This document shows positions 7,058-17,366 of a DNA stretch of 64,000 bases, piece by piece. Both the position numbers and the translations under genes were made by a program. Each line of letters opens with the position of its first letter. The stretch's first letter is position 1. The notes under the pieces were generated by a model. The model was not told the DNA's origin. It saw nothing but the letters and a program-made list of their open reading frames with translations, and searched no databases. Location of the stretch: NCBI RefSeq assembly GCF_000988205.1, contig NZ_LAYQ01000023.1, positions 80,225 through 144,224 of the forward strand. Reading direction: 5' to 3'. The DNA is from Corynebacterium minutissimum (GTDB taxonomy: Bacteria; Actinomycetota; Actinomycetes; Mycobacteriales; Mycobacteriaceae).

Positions 7058-9873
7058 TTAGGCCTTGACCATCTGGCGCAGAACGAACTGCAGGATGCCG
7101 CCGTGGCGGTAGTAGTCGGCCTCACCAGGCGTGTCGATGCGAACCTTGGCATCAAACTCAACGGTCTCGCCGGATTCCTTGGTGGCGGTTACGTGAACCG
7201 ACTTCGGAATGCCGCCCTCGTTGAGAGCCTCAATACCTTCGATGTCAAAGGTTTCGGTGCCGTCCAAGCCGAGGGACTCGTGGGACTCGCCCTCCGGGAA
7301 CTGCAGCGGAATAACGCCCATACCAATGAGGTTCGAGCGGTGGATGCGCTCGAAGGACTCAGTGATGACAGCCTTCACGCCAAGTAGGTTGGTGCCCTTA
7401 GCAGCCCAGTCACGGGAGGAACCGGTGCCGTACTCCTTACCAGCAAGGACAACCAGCGGGATATCGGCTGCCTTGTAGTTCTCGCAGGCGTCGAAGATGA
7501 AGGCCTGCGGTGCGCCTTCCTGGGTGAAGTCGCGGGTGTAGCCACCGGCGACGTCGACCAGTTGGTTCTGGAGGCGGATGTTAGCGAACGTACCGCGCAT
7601 CATGACCTCGTGGTTACCACGACGGGAACCCAGGGAGTTGTAGTCCTGGCGCTCCACACCGTTGGCATCCAGGTACTGAGCGGCAGGGGTACCCGGCTTG
7701 ATGGAGGAGGCCGGGGAGATGTGGTCGGTGGTCACGGAGTCACCAAGCTTGGCCAGGACGCGAGCACCCTTGATGTCCTGAACCGGCTCCGGCTCAACCG
7801 GCATGCCGTCGAAGTACGGAGCCTTGCGGATGTAGGTGGAGTCCTCGTTCCACTTGAAGGTCTCGCCCTCCGGGACATCGAGGTTGCGCCATGCCTCATC
7901 GCCCTTGAACACGTCGCGTAGTCAGCCTCGTAGAGCTCGCGGGAGATGGCCTGCTGGATGGTGTCCTCGATCTCCTGCGGGGAAGGCCAGATGTCCTTGA
8001 GGAAGACATCGTTGCCATCCTGATCCTGGCCCAGCGGCTGGGTCTCGAAATCGAAGTCCATGGTGCCCGCAATAGCGTAGGCAATGACCATGATGGGGGA
8101 AGCCAAGTAGTTCATCTTGACGTCCGGGGAAATACGGCCCTCAAAGTTACGGTTACCGGAAAGCACCGCGGTAGCCGCCAGATCATACTCGTTGATGGCG
8201 TTGGAGATCTCCTCCGGCAGCGGGCCGGAGTTACCGATACAGGTGGTGCAGCCGAAGCCGGAGAGGTAGAAGCCCAGGGCCTCCAGATCCTTCCACAGGT
8301 CTGCGCGCTGGAAGTAGCCATCGACAACCTGGGAACCCGGAGCACAAATGGTCTTAACCCACGGCTTAGACTTCAGGCCCTTTTCAGCAGCCTTACGTGC
8401 GATAAGACCAGCGCCGACCATAACGGACGGGTTGGAGGTGTTGGTGCAGGACGTGATGGAAGCGATGGCAACCATACCGTGGTCCAGGGTGTACTCACCG
8501 CCGTTCGGGGAAGTGACAGTCACCGGGTTGGACTGGCGACCGGAGCTGCCCTTGGCAGCGGACTCACCCTCGCCTGCGCGGGATTTGTTCAGGCCACCGG
8601 TCACGTCAACGAGGGAGTTCTCGTCGCCGCCCTCGGCGGTCATGCGCTTGGCCTCAACGGTGGATTCGTCGACGACGACGTCACCGGAAGCGTAGGTTGG
8701 CAGGTCCTTACGGAACTGCTCCTTGGCCTCGGAGAGGAGGATGCGGTCCTGCGGGCGCTTCGGGCCAGCGATGGACGGCTTCACGGTAGACAGGTCCAGC
8801 TCGAGGTACTCGGAGTACTCTGCCTCCGGAGCATCCTGCTCCAGCCACATACCCTGAGCCTTGGCGTATGCCTCGACGCGGTCGATCTGCTCCTGCGGGC
8901 GGCCGGTGAGCTCGAGGTATTTGATGGTCTCCTCGTCGATCGGGAAGATTGCAGCGGTGGAGCCGAACTCGGGGGACATGTTACCGATGGTGGCGCGGTT
9001 GGCCAGCGGCACAGCCTTCACGCCGTTGCCGTAGAACTCAACAAACTTCTGAACCACGCCGTGCTGACGCAGCATCTCGGTGATGGTCAGAACCACGTCG
9101 GTAGCGGTCACGCCGGTCGGAATCTCGCCGGTGAGCTTGAAGCCCACAACGCGCGGGATCAGCATGGACACCGGCTGGCCCAGCATTGCGGCCTCTGCCT
9201 CGATGCCGCCAACGCCCCAGCCTAGGATACCCAGGCCGTTCTCCATGGTGGTGTGGGAGTCGGTACCAATACAGGTATCCGGGTATGCGAGACCGTCGTT
9301 GTCGAAGACCACGCGGGAGAGGTACTCAATGTTGACCTGGTGGACAATACCGGTTCCCGGGGGGACAACGCGGAAGTTGGAGAAGTTCTCAGCACCCCAG
9401 CGCAGGAACTGGTAGCGCTCCTGGTTGCGCTCGTACTCGATCTCCACGTTCTTCTCAAGGGCCTCGGTGGAGCCGAAGGCTTCGACGATGACGGAGTGGT
9501 CAATAACCATCTCGGCCGGGTTGAGCGGGTTCACCTGGTCCGGCTTGCCACCGAGTGCGGTGATAGCCTCACGCATGGTTGCGAGGTCCACCACGCAAGG
9601 GACGCCAGTGAAGTCCTGCATGAGAACGCGGGCCGGGGTGAACTGAATCTCAGTATCCGGCTCAGCGGACGGATCCCAATTGGCCAAAGCGTTGATGTGA
9701 TCCTTGGTTACGTTCTTACCGTCCTCGTAGCGCAGCTGGTTCTCAGCCAGAACCTTGAGGGAGTACGGAAGCTTCTCCAGGCCCTCGACTGCGTTGATGT
9801 CAAAGTAGTCATAAGACTTACCGTTGACCTCAAGAGTCTTCTTGGCGCCGAAGGAGTTCAGGCTTTCAGTCAT
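7058..9873 (-). pseudogene. acnA: Aconitate hydratase AcnA, reading frame interrupted by an apparent 1-nt deletion
   Basis: Encodes TCA-cycle aconitase (citrate to isocitrate, 4Fe-4S). The reading begins [16 protein letters not shown] and contains the cluster cysteines in [12 protein letters not shown] and [15 protein letters not shown], then [13 protein letters not shown] in the C-terminal swivel domain. Near 7914-7918 the frame breaks inside [17 protein letters not shown]. One restored base (TACGC-GACG) gives an unbroken 938 residues, the length of the C. glutamicum enzyme. Everything on both sides is intact, so a sequence error is more likely than real loss of a central enzyme. Start: ATG 9873 with GGAG six bases upstream is better than ATG 9885. 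acnR follows. Confidence 0.9.
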
Positions 9874-10040
9874 AAGGAGCTCCATTCCTTGCTTTTCGCT
9901 TGTGGGTTATCGAACACTTGTCGAGGGTTCGTCGAACTATCCGACTAGCACTGACCTTTCAGGAGGCCAAGCGTGTCGACGATCTTTGAACGCGCATGTT
10001 CTCTAATACATTGTAGATGTAAGAACCCTCGGTCGACACC

Positions 10041-10063
10041 ACTATAACAGTACGCGCGTTCTG
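10041..10063 (-). promoter_or_regulatory. acnA promoter with AcnR operator
   Basis: CAGTACGCGCGTTCTG (10048-10063) fits the AcnR consensus known from C. glutamicum, CAGNACnnncGTACTG, at every fixed position but one (GTTCTG for GTACTG, itself a legal CAGAAC half-site). A TATAGT -10 box on the minus strand lies at 10041-10046, immediately next to it, so bound AcnR would cover the -35/-10 spacer. This implies a leader of about 160 nt before acnA. Confidence 0.82.
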
Positions 10064-10176
10064 TTTCATCCATTTCGGGGGTAGCGGCGCGTCGCGAAGC
10101 TTGCCCGGGTCCGGCGGTTTAGGCTCGACCACGAATCTGGGGAACCGAAGCGCTACAAGACAACGAGGAGTGGCAG

Positions 10177-10653
10177 ATGATCCCGGCGGACGTAAATGTA
10201 GACGATATTGCCGCACAGCTGTCAGCCGACGGCGTTGCCTTCTCTAATCCGGAGCTGGCGCTTGACGACGGCCTCCAGGCCCACATCTCAGCCTCATTGC
10301 AACCCGGACACGGTATCGCAGTGGTTGACGTCTTCCCGGAGAAGATTCCGGATCTCCGCGACTTAGCGACAACCCTCCAGCAACAGACAGGGCTAGACAC
10401 CGTCATCCTGCAGGCGCCCATGAAGGTCTCCGCGGTGAGCAATTCTTATGACCGCGCAACCTTGGAGGCGGCCGAAGATGCGTTGCCAACCGGTCTCGAT
10501 CAGGTCACGCTGCTCAATGATTTCTATGCCACCGCTGACCATTTTTCGGCACCATGGGGAATCATTCTGGGGCTCCTTTTCTGCCTTGCTGCGGCCGCCG
10601 GATGGATGGCATTCCGCGCGTCTGCTCGGCACAATTTGATCGCCGAAAAATAG
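10177..10653 (+). CDS. Small membrane protein, Rv1476 homologue (DUF6676-type)
   Basis: 158 residues. A soluble N-terminal part (1-115) resembles a TPM-like alpha/beta domain: IPADVNVDDIAAQL, then GIAVVDVFPEKIPDLRDLA. One membrane helix follows at about residues 127-147 (WGIILGLLFCLAAAAGWMAF), with a short basic tail. The position, divergent from acnA and ahead of an NlpC/P60 hydrolase, matches Rv1476 of M. tuberculosis, which lies between acn and ripA. GAGGAG precedes the ATG, and TAGGCT near 10118 could be its -10 box. The neighbourhood suggests a cell-envelope role; function is unproven. Confidence 0.8.
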   Translation: MIPADVNVDDIAAQLSADGVAFSNPELALDDGLQAHISASLQPGHGIAVVDVFPEKIPDLRDLATTLQQQTGLDTVILQAPMKVSAVSNSYDRATLEAAEDALPTGLDQVTLLNDFYATADHFSAPWGIILGLLFCLAAAAGWMAFRASARHNLIAEK

Positions 10654-12064
10654 GCGGAATAACTACGGCGCGCACTTCGCTACTCGTTGGGGCTTGACGG
10701 CAGGGGGGAGTGGGGAAGTGGCAAAAGTCAACCACTATCCCTTTACTTTCGAAGCGGGGGAGTGGTTGGCGTCGCGCGCCGAACGGCAAGGTATCCGTTA
10801 TTGCGGGGCTTGCCAGGCCGTGAAATTTCACCGAGGGTCAAATGGCCCGCTAGAGCATCGTGCCCCAGTCCGCCATGAAGGACGGATGTAGCAATCTGGG
10901 GCAATCACGAGAGCGGTCGGTGAGACAAGCCTCAAGGCGTGACGCCACACATGCGGTGACAGGCCGACTTGGAAACGGACCTTGGGAGTGGGTGTTACCC
11001 AATAGTGATGAACAGCACAATCACACCTTGGTAACAAAGTCATTGCAGGTTAGGTGCTCCCGTCATGCCCTGTGGCCGCACGTGGCTGATGTGAAAGTTG
11101 AGGAAAGTGTGCGAGATGGCGTGTCGGTGACGTATGGTTCACGTATCGACTCACGGGTTGACTACTGCTCCATACGTTCATGGACCAAGCCTTGACTCTC
11201 AATTGATTTGTCGCACGGGTATGTGGGGAAGCACGCCACGAGCGAAGGGAACAGTTGGGGTTCACCGCCTGGTGGATGAATGTCGTGTCGCTGGTGACGC
11301 GAGTAGCAGAACAGTTTGCTCGAGGCAGTCGGTACCAGTGTTCAACTTTTAAAAATCGAAACACCTACCTTCCGAGTGGAAGAGGCTTCACACACTTCAT
11401 TGTGCGCGTCTTTGGAGCGGGCAAGAAGCGGCCGTATGCTCTTCCGGTTTCCGGTTGGGTGCCAGCCATGGAGGCGGGCACTTGTGCCATGTGGGCGCGA
11501 GTTGCTACTTTCACGAGCGCGGCGTCCAGCGAGGAGGAACCGTGAGAGACGTGGCCCTCAGCCAGAGGTGTGCCCCTTCGTCGTCGGATCGCGGCTAGTC
11601 CTAGGCGTACTCGCTATCGAGCGAGGGACGCCCTGCAACTGGAAGATTGGGGCGGCGGTCTGATGAGACGTTGGTGCATACACAGCGCCCGCGCAGTACC
11701 TTTAGTGTCTCCGTTGTTGGCAGGACACAGTGCCCTTTAGGGGCACGAACGCAGGAATACTCCTGCCTGCGCCAGGACGTACATGCCTCGTTCGACCACT
11801 CTTGTTCGCGTATCCATCTCCGCTTCATCAGCCTCGAAGGCGTAACTCTAGGAAGCGCACGGCTTTCCTTAGGCACGCATGCAACTTTTCAGCTTCGAAG
11901 TGGTGGGGGAGGCGACGCACCCCGCAGTACCTACTCGCTATTGGCGAAGAAACATCCTCAAGTCCCGGCGGCGTTTTCTGCTGCCGCATCCGCCTTCGCC
12001 CAGCCATGAGGAAATACTGTAGGGATGCCCAACTACATGGGTAGGTGTCTAGGAGATAACTCTC
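10654..12064. other. 1.4-kb interval with no convincing gene, several perfect hairpins
   Basis: All frames here are short, lack recognisable domains and overlap one another on both strands; composition does not look coding. Visible structures: TGCCCCAG/CTGGGGCA (10861-10868 and 10896-10903); a nested stem TGTTACC..GTGAT..ATCAC..GGTAACA (10993-11036); ACGTATGG/CCATACGT (11130-11137 and 11170-11177); CTTCC-GAGT-GGAAG (11369-11382); CTCGCT-ATCG-AGCGAG (11610-11625); and a tandem pair at 11730-11766. There is also a 12-bp palindrome GTGAAATTTCAC near 10820. Some such stems are expected by chance in 1.4 kb. It could hold a structured RNA, long leader or decayed DNA before the ripA-like gene. Confidence 0.55.
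11730..11766. other. Two adjacent perfect hairpins in the intergenic interval
   Basis: GTGCCC-TTTAG-GGGCAC (11730-11746) is followed after four bases by GCAGGA-ATAC-TCCTGC (11751-11766). Two perfect 6-bp stems with 4-5 nt loops this close together are unusual. No U-run follows, so this is not a classical terminator. It may be part of an RNA structure upstream of the NlpC/P60 gene. Confidence 0.45.
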
Positions 12065-13969
12065 GTGGCCACCACATCATCCTTCGGCTTCCGGCGCTTC
12101 AAAGCAGCCTTCGCTGCTATTGCGACCACTGCAGCCTTATCTACTGCCTCCTCGCTCACTCCTGCAGTGGCGGCGGAACCTGAGCAGCTCAACATTGACT
12201 CCCTGCTATCCTCCGATAATCCGTCCATCGCTGACCTCGCCGGCGCTATCGCGCAGATCGAGGAACGTATCGCTCAAGCTGAAGCGGCCATCGGTATCCA
12301 ACGCGAATCTGTGAACCGGGCGCTCGTCGATCTCAACGACGCTCGGACCAAGGCGGCCCAGGCACGCCAGGGGACCACGACGGCGCGCGAGCAACTCGAC
12401 GCCGCGCAGGCGGATGTCGCGGATGCGCAAGCAAAGTTGGACGAGGTCTCACGTTCGGCCTACCGCCGCGCCAATACCTCCGACACCGTTGCGCATGCAG
12501 CAGGTAAGGATGCCCGCTCGGATATGCTTGAGCGTCAGTCCTATCTACGTTCACAATCCGATAAGCAACAGGCCGTGTTGCGTGACTTGGAAAAGCAGCG
12601 GACGGAAAAGGCCAATAAGGAATCTCAGCTGCGTAAGACCCAGCAGCTTGCTGAGGAGCGCGCAGACCGGGCCGCCGATGCCGAGACCGCGGCACGCGAT
12701 CAGCTCACCGCCTCCGAAGCCTCCATCAAGGATTCGGCATCCGAGCGCGATGATCTTCTCTCACAACTCTCCGCTCTCCATAAGGCCCTCAATCAAGCTA
12801 AGGGGGTTGACGAAAATGAAGTGTCAACCCCTGAGGCTGGAACAGAGGTCAACGATGGAGAGTTGACTTCGGAGGTGCAGAGCGATACGCAGGACGCCAC
12901 CGAGGCCACCGACGACGCCGATGAGCCCACGGTAGTCCCGTCCGAGCCCGCCAACACAACGACTGCCGCCGAGTCCACGACCAACGCACCGGCTGGCCCT
13001 TCGGCCTCTGATGCCAAGACTCCTACGCTCCAAGCACAGCGCTCGACCCCTGCGGCCTCTGCGGAGGAGATGAAGGAACTGTCAAGCGCTGCAGACGCGG
13101 TTGCTTCGGATCCAAACGTGCAGGAGCTGTCTTCTACTCGCGCAACGGGCTCTGAGAAGAAGGAGACAGGGCAGCCCCGAGGCGGCAGCTCTTTTGATCC
13201 GGGTGACATCGATCCTGAGACTGTTGCCCTCGGCATCGGCGTAGTTGGAACCGTCGCCTCGATGGTGGCGGCGTCCCAGCCTAACCACAACAACAGCTTG
13301 ACCCAGGACGAGATCGACGCGCTTGTGCAGGGCTCTTCGAAGCTGTTTGCTCTTCAGGGCGAAGGCGAGAGCACGGGGTCCACGGCAGCGGGATCCACCG
13401 AGACGTCGACGAGCGAATCGGCATCCACAACCACGGCCACTGAGGACGAGGATTCTCTTGCCTCCGATGTGTCCGGCGTCCTAGAAGAGCTTGATACCAC
13501 CGACAGCGTGACCAAGGAGGCATCGGCAACGCTGGGCGACGCCTCCCGCGAAGCAAAGATCGAGACCGTGATTGAGCGCGCCACCTCCCAGGTCGGAGTT
13601 CCGTATGCGTGGGGCGGCGGTGACGCAAATGGCCCTACCAAGGGCATCCGTGATGGAGGCGTTGCAGACTCCCACGGTGACTACAACAAGGTTGGTTTCG
13701 ACTGCTCGGGTCTGGTTCTGTATGCCTTCGCGGGTGTGGGTATCTCTTTGCCGCACTACACCGGTTACCAGTACCAGAAGGGAACGAAGATTTCTCCGAG
13801 CGAAATGGAGCGCGGCGACCTTATCTTCTATGGCCCGAACGGCAACCAGCACGTGGCGATCTACCTTGGTGATGGCACCATGGTTGAAGCTCCCCAGTCT
13901 GGCCAAAACGTCAGTATCACCCCAGTACGCCAAGGCGGCATGGCCCCCTATGCCGTGCGCCTGATCTAA
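12065..13969 (+). CDS. Secreted NlpC/P60 peptidoglycan endopeptidase, RipA-like
   Basis: 634 residues. Residues 1-37 form a Sec signal peptide (cleavage after AVA). Residues about 40-250 are a long coiled coil ([13 protein letters not shown] ... LHKALNQAK) like the autoinhibitory helices of RipA. Residues 255-500 are a low-complexity Ser/Thr/Asp/Glu/Ala linker. The C-terminal 125 residues are the NlpC/P60 hydrolase, with catalytic Cys in GFDCSGLV, His in NQHVAIYLG and a following acidic residue in MVEAPQ. It would cut D-Glu-mDAP links during daughter-cell separation. GTG start with AGGAG nine bases upstream. The order after the Rv1476 homologue matches ripA and C. glutamicum cg1735. Confidence 0.9.
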   Translation: MATTSSFGFRRFKAAFAAIATTAALSTASSLTPAVAAEPEQLNIDSLLSSDNPSIADLAGAIAQIEERIAQAEAAIGIQRESVNRALVDLNDARTKAAQARQGTTTAREQLDAAQADVADAQAKLDEVSRSAYRRANTSDTVAHAAGKDARSDMLERQSYLRSQSDKQQAVLRDLEKQRTEKANKESQLRKTQQLAEERADRAADAETAARDQLTASEASIKDSASERDDLLSQLSALHKALNQAKGVDENEVSTPEAGTEVNDGELTSEVQSDTQDATEATDDADEPTVVPSEPANTTTAAESTTNAPAGPSASDAKTPTLQAQRSTPAASAEEMKELSSAADAVASDPNVQELSSTRATGSEKKETGQPRGGSSFDPGDIDPETVALGIGVVGTVASMVAASQPNHNNSLTQDEIDALVQGSSKLFALQGEGESTGSTAAGSTETSTSESASTTTATEDEDSLASDVSGVLEELDTTDSVTKEASATLGDASREAKIETVIERATSQVGVPYAWGGGDANGPTKGIRDGGVADSHGDYNKVGFDCSGLVLYAFAGVGISLPHYTGYQYQKGTKISPSEMERGDLIFYGPNGNQHVAIYLGDGTMVEAPQSGQNVSITPVRQGGMAPYAVRLI

Positions 13970-13995
13970 CAAGGCGCGTTGCTAGACTGGGCTGT

Positions 13996-15114
13996 ATGAC
14001 TGACACACTGCGTACTGCCCAGGGCAACGCCCACAGCACCGATTCGGTGCCCTCCTCATTTGACGCCCTCCTCGTTCTTTCTTTCGGTGGCCCGGAAGGA
14101 AACGAGGAGGTTGTTCCATTTTTGGAGAATGTAACCCGAGGCCGTGGCATTCCCCGTGAGCGCCTCGAAGAGGTAGGGGAGCACTACTTTCATTTCGGCG
14201 GCGTGAGCCCGCTCAATGCACTGAATCGAGAGATCATCGACAATATCTCGGCAGAGCTTTCGGATCGCGGACATAATCTGCCGGTCTATTTTGGCAACCG
14301 TAACTGGCATCCCTTTGGGACAGAGGCCGTTGACCAGATGGCAGCGGACGGAGTGCGCAGCGTCGCCGTGTTTGCCACCTCGGCCTGGGGCGGCTACAGC
14401 GCCTGCCGGCAATACAACGAAGACATCGTTGCCCTGCGTCAGCACGTTGAGGATAAGAACCTTCCAGACATAACCTTCACCAAGCTGCGCCAGTTCTTCG
14501 ATCACCCGAAGTTTGTAGAGGAAATGGCTGCCGCTGTCCGGGAGGCCTACACGCAGGTTCCGGACGACAAGCTGGCTAGCACTCGCATGCTCTTCACCGC
14601 GCACTCAGTGCCCACGGCACACGATGCGGTTGGAGGTGACGAAGGGGATAAACATATTTACTCCCGCCAGGTGGCGGAGGCCTCTCGCCTCGTCGCCGAG
14701 GCCGCCGGCGTTAAGGACTATGACCTCGTGTGGCAATCGCGCTCTGGTAACCCGGCCACACCGTGGCTGGAACCAGACATCGTAGACCACACCACACGGA
14801 TCCACGAAGAGGAAGGCGTCGACGGCGTCGTCGTCTGTCCCATCGGATTCATCTCTGATCACATGGAGGTGATCTGGGATCTCGATTCCGAGCTCAAGCA
14901 GGCCGCCGATGCGATGGGCGTCAGTGTCTACCGCACCCGCACCGCCGGGCCGTCTGAGCGCTTTGCATCGCTGATCGTGGATCTGATCGAGGAACTAGAG
15001 CAGGGCAGTGTGCCCGCGTCCCTCGGCGAGGTCACAGTGCAGGGGTGCACGGTCAACGGCGAGCCCTGCGCCGATGGTTGCTGCGATATTTGGTCGCTGC
15101 GCAAGCCTCACTAG
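13996..15114 (+). CDS. hemH: Coproporphyrin III / proto ferrochelatase
   Basis: 372 residues, full-length ferrochelatase inserting Fe2+ into the porphyrin late in haem synthesis; in actinobacteria the substrate is usually coproporphyrin III (CpfC). Seen: N-terminal [13 protein letters not shown], active-site histidine in MLFTAHSVP, and [18 protein letters not shown]. The C-terminus has a cysteine cluster ([14 protein letters not shown]), fitting the [2Fe-2S] ligands known for actinobacterial enzymes. TAGACT (13983-13988) lies seven bases before the ATG, so the mRNA is predicted to be leaderless. The stop overlaps the end of the convergent gene by four bases. Confidence 0.95.
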   Translation: MTDTLRTAQGNAHSTDSVPSSFDALLVLSFGGPEGNEEVVPFLENVTRGRGIPRERLEEVGEHYFHFGGVSPLNALNREIIDNISAELSDRGHNLPVYFGNRNWHPFGTEAVDQMAADGVRSVAVFATSAWGGYSACRQYNEDIVALRQHVEDKNLPDITFTKLRQFFDHPKFVEEMAAAVREAYTQVPDDKLASTRMLFTAHSVPTAHDAVGGDEGDKHIYSRQVAEASRLVAEAAGVKDYDLVWQSRSGNPATPWLEPDIVDHTTRIHEEEGVDGVVVCPIGFISDHMEVIWDLDSELKQAADAMGVSVYRTRTAGPSERFASLIVDLIEELEQGSVPASLGEVTVQGCTVNGEPCADGCCDIWSLRKPH

Positions 15115-15878
15115 CGTGCGAATTCGCTTAACGCGTAGGCCACTCCCGCCATGCGCGCTTGGCGGATGTGGCGCCACAGGCGCAGAAGCTGCGGATCGAG
15201 GCTGTGGTCTTGGACTCGATCAGTCACCGTCTCGATAATGGCAGCAACCCGGTCAGCCCGAGCAAAGAGCTTTGCCGCACGCCCCGGCACCGCTGAGGGC
15301 AAGCCCGGGGTGTCGTAGAAGTCGCTCAGCGTACCTACGGTCAGCCGCGGGTTGGGGAGAGCACCGCTGCGATACCCCGTTGCTTCGATGAGAGAGGCCG
15401 ATTCATTCGTTGCAGTGCTCAGCAGCGCATCCGCTTCTCCTGGGCTCAGCCACGCGGGCGAGGGCAACGGGTCCGTTTCCTCAATCACCGTCCACCGCGT
15501 CACACCTGCGATGTAGGTGGGGATAAGCACTAAATTCCTATCAGGATCGTTGGTGCGCACAACGATGGCGCCGGCCGGGTTTTCGACCGCAGCTTGAGCG
15601 GACTCGGATCCCGCCGGAAGAGCCGGCGCTTCGCCGGGCCCAGAAAGGACCAGCCGCAGCAATGGCTCGCGTTCACCGCGCTCGATGATCGCGTCCGACT
15701 CGCGCCTTAGAAGTGACATAACATCAACGAAAGGCTTACCGTCAGCGGCTACTTGCTCGCCGCCAAGCTCAGTGAGAGCGTCGAGGAAGTCATCGGTAGA
15801 TTCCTGGCCCCACAACCACGCTCCAAGCCACACGGCAACGTTTTGTAGAGGGGACCAAACTTCGGCGCGCATATCCAT
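15111..15878 (-). CDS. Conserved hypothetical protein
   Basis: 255 residues, no signal peptide or membrane helix and no domain that I recognise. The N-terminus [20 protein letters not shown] and the middle [20 protein letters not shown] look like an alpha/beta soluble protein. The C-terminal third is helical and basic ([19 protein letters not shown]). Codons extend upstream to 15962, but TACACT (minus, 15887-15892) lies eight bases before the ATG at 15878, indicating a leaderless start. This promoter is interleaved with that of the divergent DUF3097 gene. Likely a corynebacterial core protein, since it sits between hemH and DUF3097 genes. Confidence 0.7.
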   Translation of the reverse strand: MDMRAEVWSPLQNVAVWLGAWLWGQESTDDFLDALTELGGEQVAADGKPFVDVMSLLRRESDAIIERGEREPLLRLVLSGPGEAPALPAGSESAQAAVENPAGAIVVRTNDPDRNLVLIPTYIAGVTRWTVIEETDPLPSPAWLSPGEADALLSTATNESASLIEATGYRSGALPNPRLTVGTLSDFYDTPGLPSAVPGRAAKLFARADRVAAIIETVTDRVQDHSLDPQLLRLWRHIRQARMAGVAYALSEFAR

Positions 15879-15914
15879 GGCTGGACAGTGTAGACGATAG
15901 GGTAGACCGCTATG
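15876..15914. promoter_or_regulatory. Interleaved divergent leaderless promoters
   Basis: Only 33 bp separate two divergent start codons (15878 minus, 15912 plus). TACACT (minus, 15887-15892) and TAGGGT (plus, 15898-15903) each sit eight bases before their start. The two -35 regions must overlap the other gene's coding start, so the polymerases would compete. Confidence 0.65.
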
Positions 15915-16760
15915 AGCTTGAATTCCCGGGACCCCTATGGCGGCGATATTTTTGCCGGACATGCACGCAACAAGAAGACGGAGTACCCCGAGGTACCCGC
16001 AGAACCAGGCATGGTGGTCGAGGTTCGCGGTGATGATTTTGTGGGAGCGGTCTTAGGCGTTGACAAGACCGTGTGGGGCCCAGTAGTGCGGCTCGAGGAT
16101 CGGCACGGAAACGCACGTGTCTTCAAACTCGTCAAAGGTGGATTTTTATTGGAGGGACAGCCGGTTACGCTGACCCGCTACGTCGAAAAGCAAGCACCCC
16201 GCAAGTCCAATTCAGGATCACGCCGCGTGGAAAATGTGGAAGCGAAGGTAGCCGCGCCATCACGCATTTGGGTCGAGGGCATCCACGATGCCGCCATCGT
16301 GGAAAAGGTGTGGGGCCACGACCTGCGCGTGGAAGGTGTGGTCGTCGAATACCTCGAAGGTCTGGACAACCTCGAGGAACGTCTCGCCGAATTTCAGCCG
16401 GGCCCTGCACGCCGCGTAGGGGTTTTGGCGGATCACCTTGTCGAAGGATCGAAGGAGACGCGGTTGACGCAGACGGTCGGCGAGCACGTGCTCGTTACCG
16501 GGCATCCCTTCATTGATATCTGGGCAGCAGTCAAACCTGAGCGCCTCGGGCTGCGAGCCTGGCCGGACGTGCCCTTTGGAGAGGACTGGAAGACTGGCAT
16601 CTGCCGCCGTGTTGGATGGTCTGACCCTAAGGAAGGCTGGAGCCGCGTCTACAACGCCGTGACGTCATTCCGGGATCTGGATTCCACGCTGATCGGTGCG
16701 GTAGAGCGGCTCGTGGACTTCGTCACCACACCGGAGCTGAGCAAAGAGGATTTACTCTAA
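15912..16760 (+). CDS. DUF3097 family protein
   Basis: 282 residues matching the actinobacterial DUF3097 family over its full length. The N-terminal part has PYGGDIFAGHARNKKTEYPE. The centre has WVEGIHDAAIVEKVWGHDLR and the conserved VGVLADHLVEGSKE. The WVEGxxD...GVLADHL pattern resembles the TOPRIM-like fold of nucleases and primases, but I cannot assign an activity. Cytoplasmic. TAGGGT eight bases upstream of the ATG gives a predicted leaderless transcript. The stop overlaps the convergent HTH gene by four bases. Confidence 0.85.
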   Translation: MSLNSRDPYGGDIFAGHARNKKTEYPEVPAEPGMVVEVRGDDFVGAVLGVDKTVWGPVVRLEDRHGNARVFKLVKGGFLLEGQPVTLTRYVEKQAPRKSNSGSRRVENVEAKVAAPSRIWVEGIHDAAIVEKVWGHDLRVEGVVVEYLEGLDNLEERLAEFQPGPARRVGVLADHLVEGSKETRLTQTVGEHVLVTGHPFIDIWAAVKPERLGLRAWPDVPFGEDWKTGICRRVGWSDPKEGWSRVYNAVTSFRDLDSTLIGAVERLVDFVTTPELSKEDLL

Positions 16761-17329
16761 TCCGCATTTGCTCGGTCGATGAGGTTGACCGCCAGCTGGC
16801 AGCCGGCGGTCTCTGCCGCCCAGCCCGCAGCTTGCAGGCGTTGGGACATCGCCTGTTTGGATATGCCCAGTTCTTCAGCGGCCTCATTTTGGTTCAGCCC
16901 GCCGCGTACCAGCGAGGTGGCCTCGCGGCCCTCCATCGTGCGCTTGTTCAAGACAAAGCCTAAAAGGGCGAAGGCCGCCGCAATATCCTGCGCTTGCTGT
17001 GCCCGCCCGCGACGATCCACCTTGGCGTAGACGTGCCCCGCACGAGCGGAGCCTTTGACCGCGGCGGTAGCCACCGCCCGAGTTTCGGCGTCACCGGCCC
17101 CTTGGCCGGGGATAACTCCGATGCCGATGGCCCAATCACCGTCCGCGAGCAGCGCCATCACAACATCGCAGACTGCGGAAGAAGAATAGGCCACGGCGCA
17201 GATATCCTCGACACCGAGAACCTCGAATTCACCAATGCCTTCCAGGGTGGACAAGGCAGCGGCGGAGCGTTGAACCAAATCAGCTCGGCGTACCGAGCGG
17301 CCGCGGTAACGGGCGTGGACTGCTAGCAC
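16757..17329 (-). CDS. Helix-turn-helix protein (SatD/MarR-like), possible regulator
   Basis: 190 residues from a GTG at 17329 with AAGGAG nine bases upstream. A longer frame to 17425 would overlap the gene upstream. The C-terminus (about 145-175) is a clear helix-turn-helix: LNQNEAAEELGISKQAMSQRL. The N-terminal half (VLAVHARYRGRSVRRADLVQ, EFEVLGVEDICAVAYSSSAV, IGIGVIPGQG) resembles the SatD type of small ligand-binding domain, though I hold this loosely. The HTH most resembles those in MarR or sigma-like proteins. It follows the TVP38 gene by 37 bp on the same strand, so the two may be co-transcribed. Confidence 0.65.
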   Translation of the reverse strand: MLAVHARYRGRSVRRADLVQRSAAALSTLEGIGEFEVLGVEDICAVAYSSSAVCDVVMALLADGDWAIGIGVIPGQGAGDAETRAVATAAVKGSARAGHVYAKVDRRGRAQQAQDIAAAFALLGFVLNKRTMEGREATSLVRGGLNQNEAAEELGISKQAMSQRLQAAGWAAETAGCQLAVNLIDRANAD

Positions 17330-17366
17330 AGTGCGGGACTCCTTCCAGAGAGAAACAAGGCCCAGT

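Noticed and set aside
8479..9948. Long plus-strand frames opposite acnA
   Set aside because: Antisense shadows of the conserved aconitase sequence; no domain and no ribosome site.
10694..10891. 65-codon frame with CGACQAVKFHR as a possible HNH or zinc protein
   Set aside because: Only one CxxC and no partner cysteines or histidines; too little to call a gene.
11316..11663. 115-codon frame in the intergenic interval as a possible gene
   Set aside because: Arg/Cys-rich without domain or ribosome site, and overlapping frames on both strands look equally plausible.
10654..12064. Known actinobacterial riboswitch (ydaO-type c-di-AMP) before the RipA-like gene
   Set aside because: I could not find the conserved ydaO core sequences; left as an uncharacterised interval.
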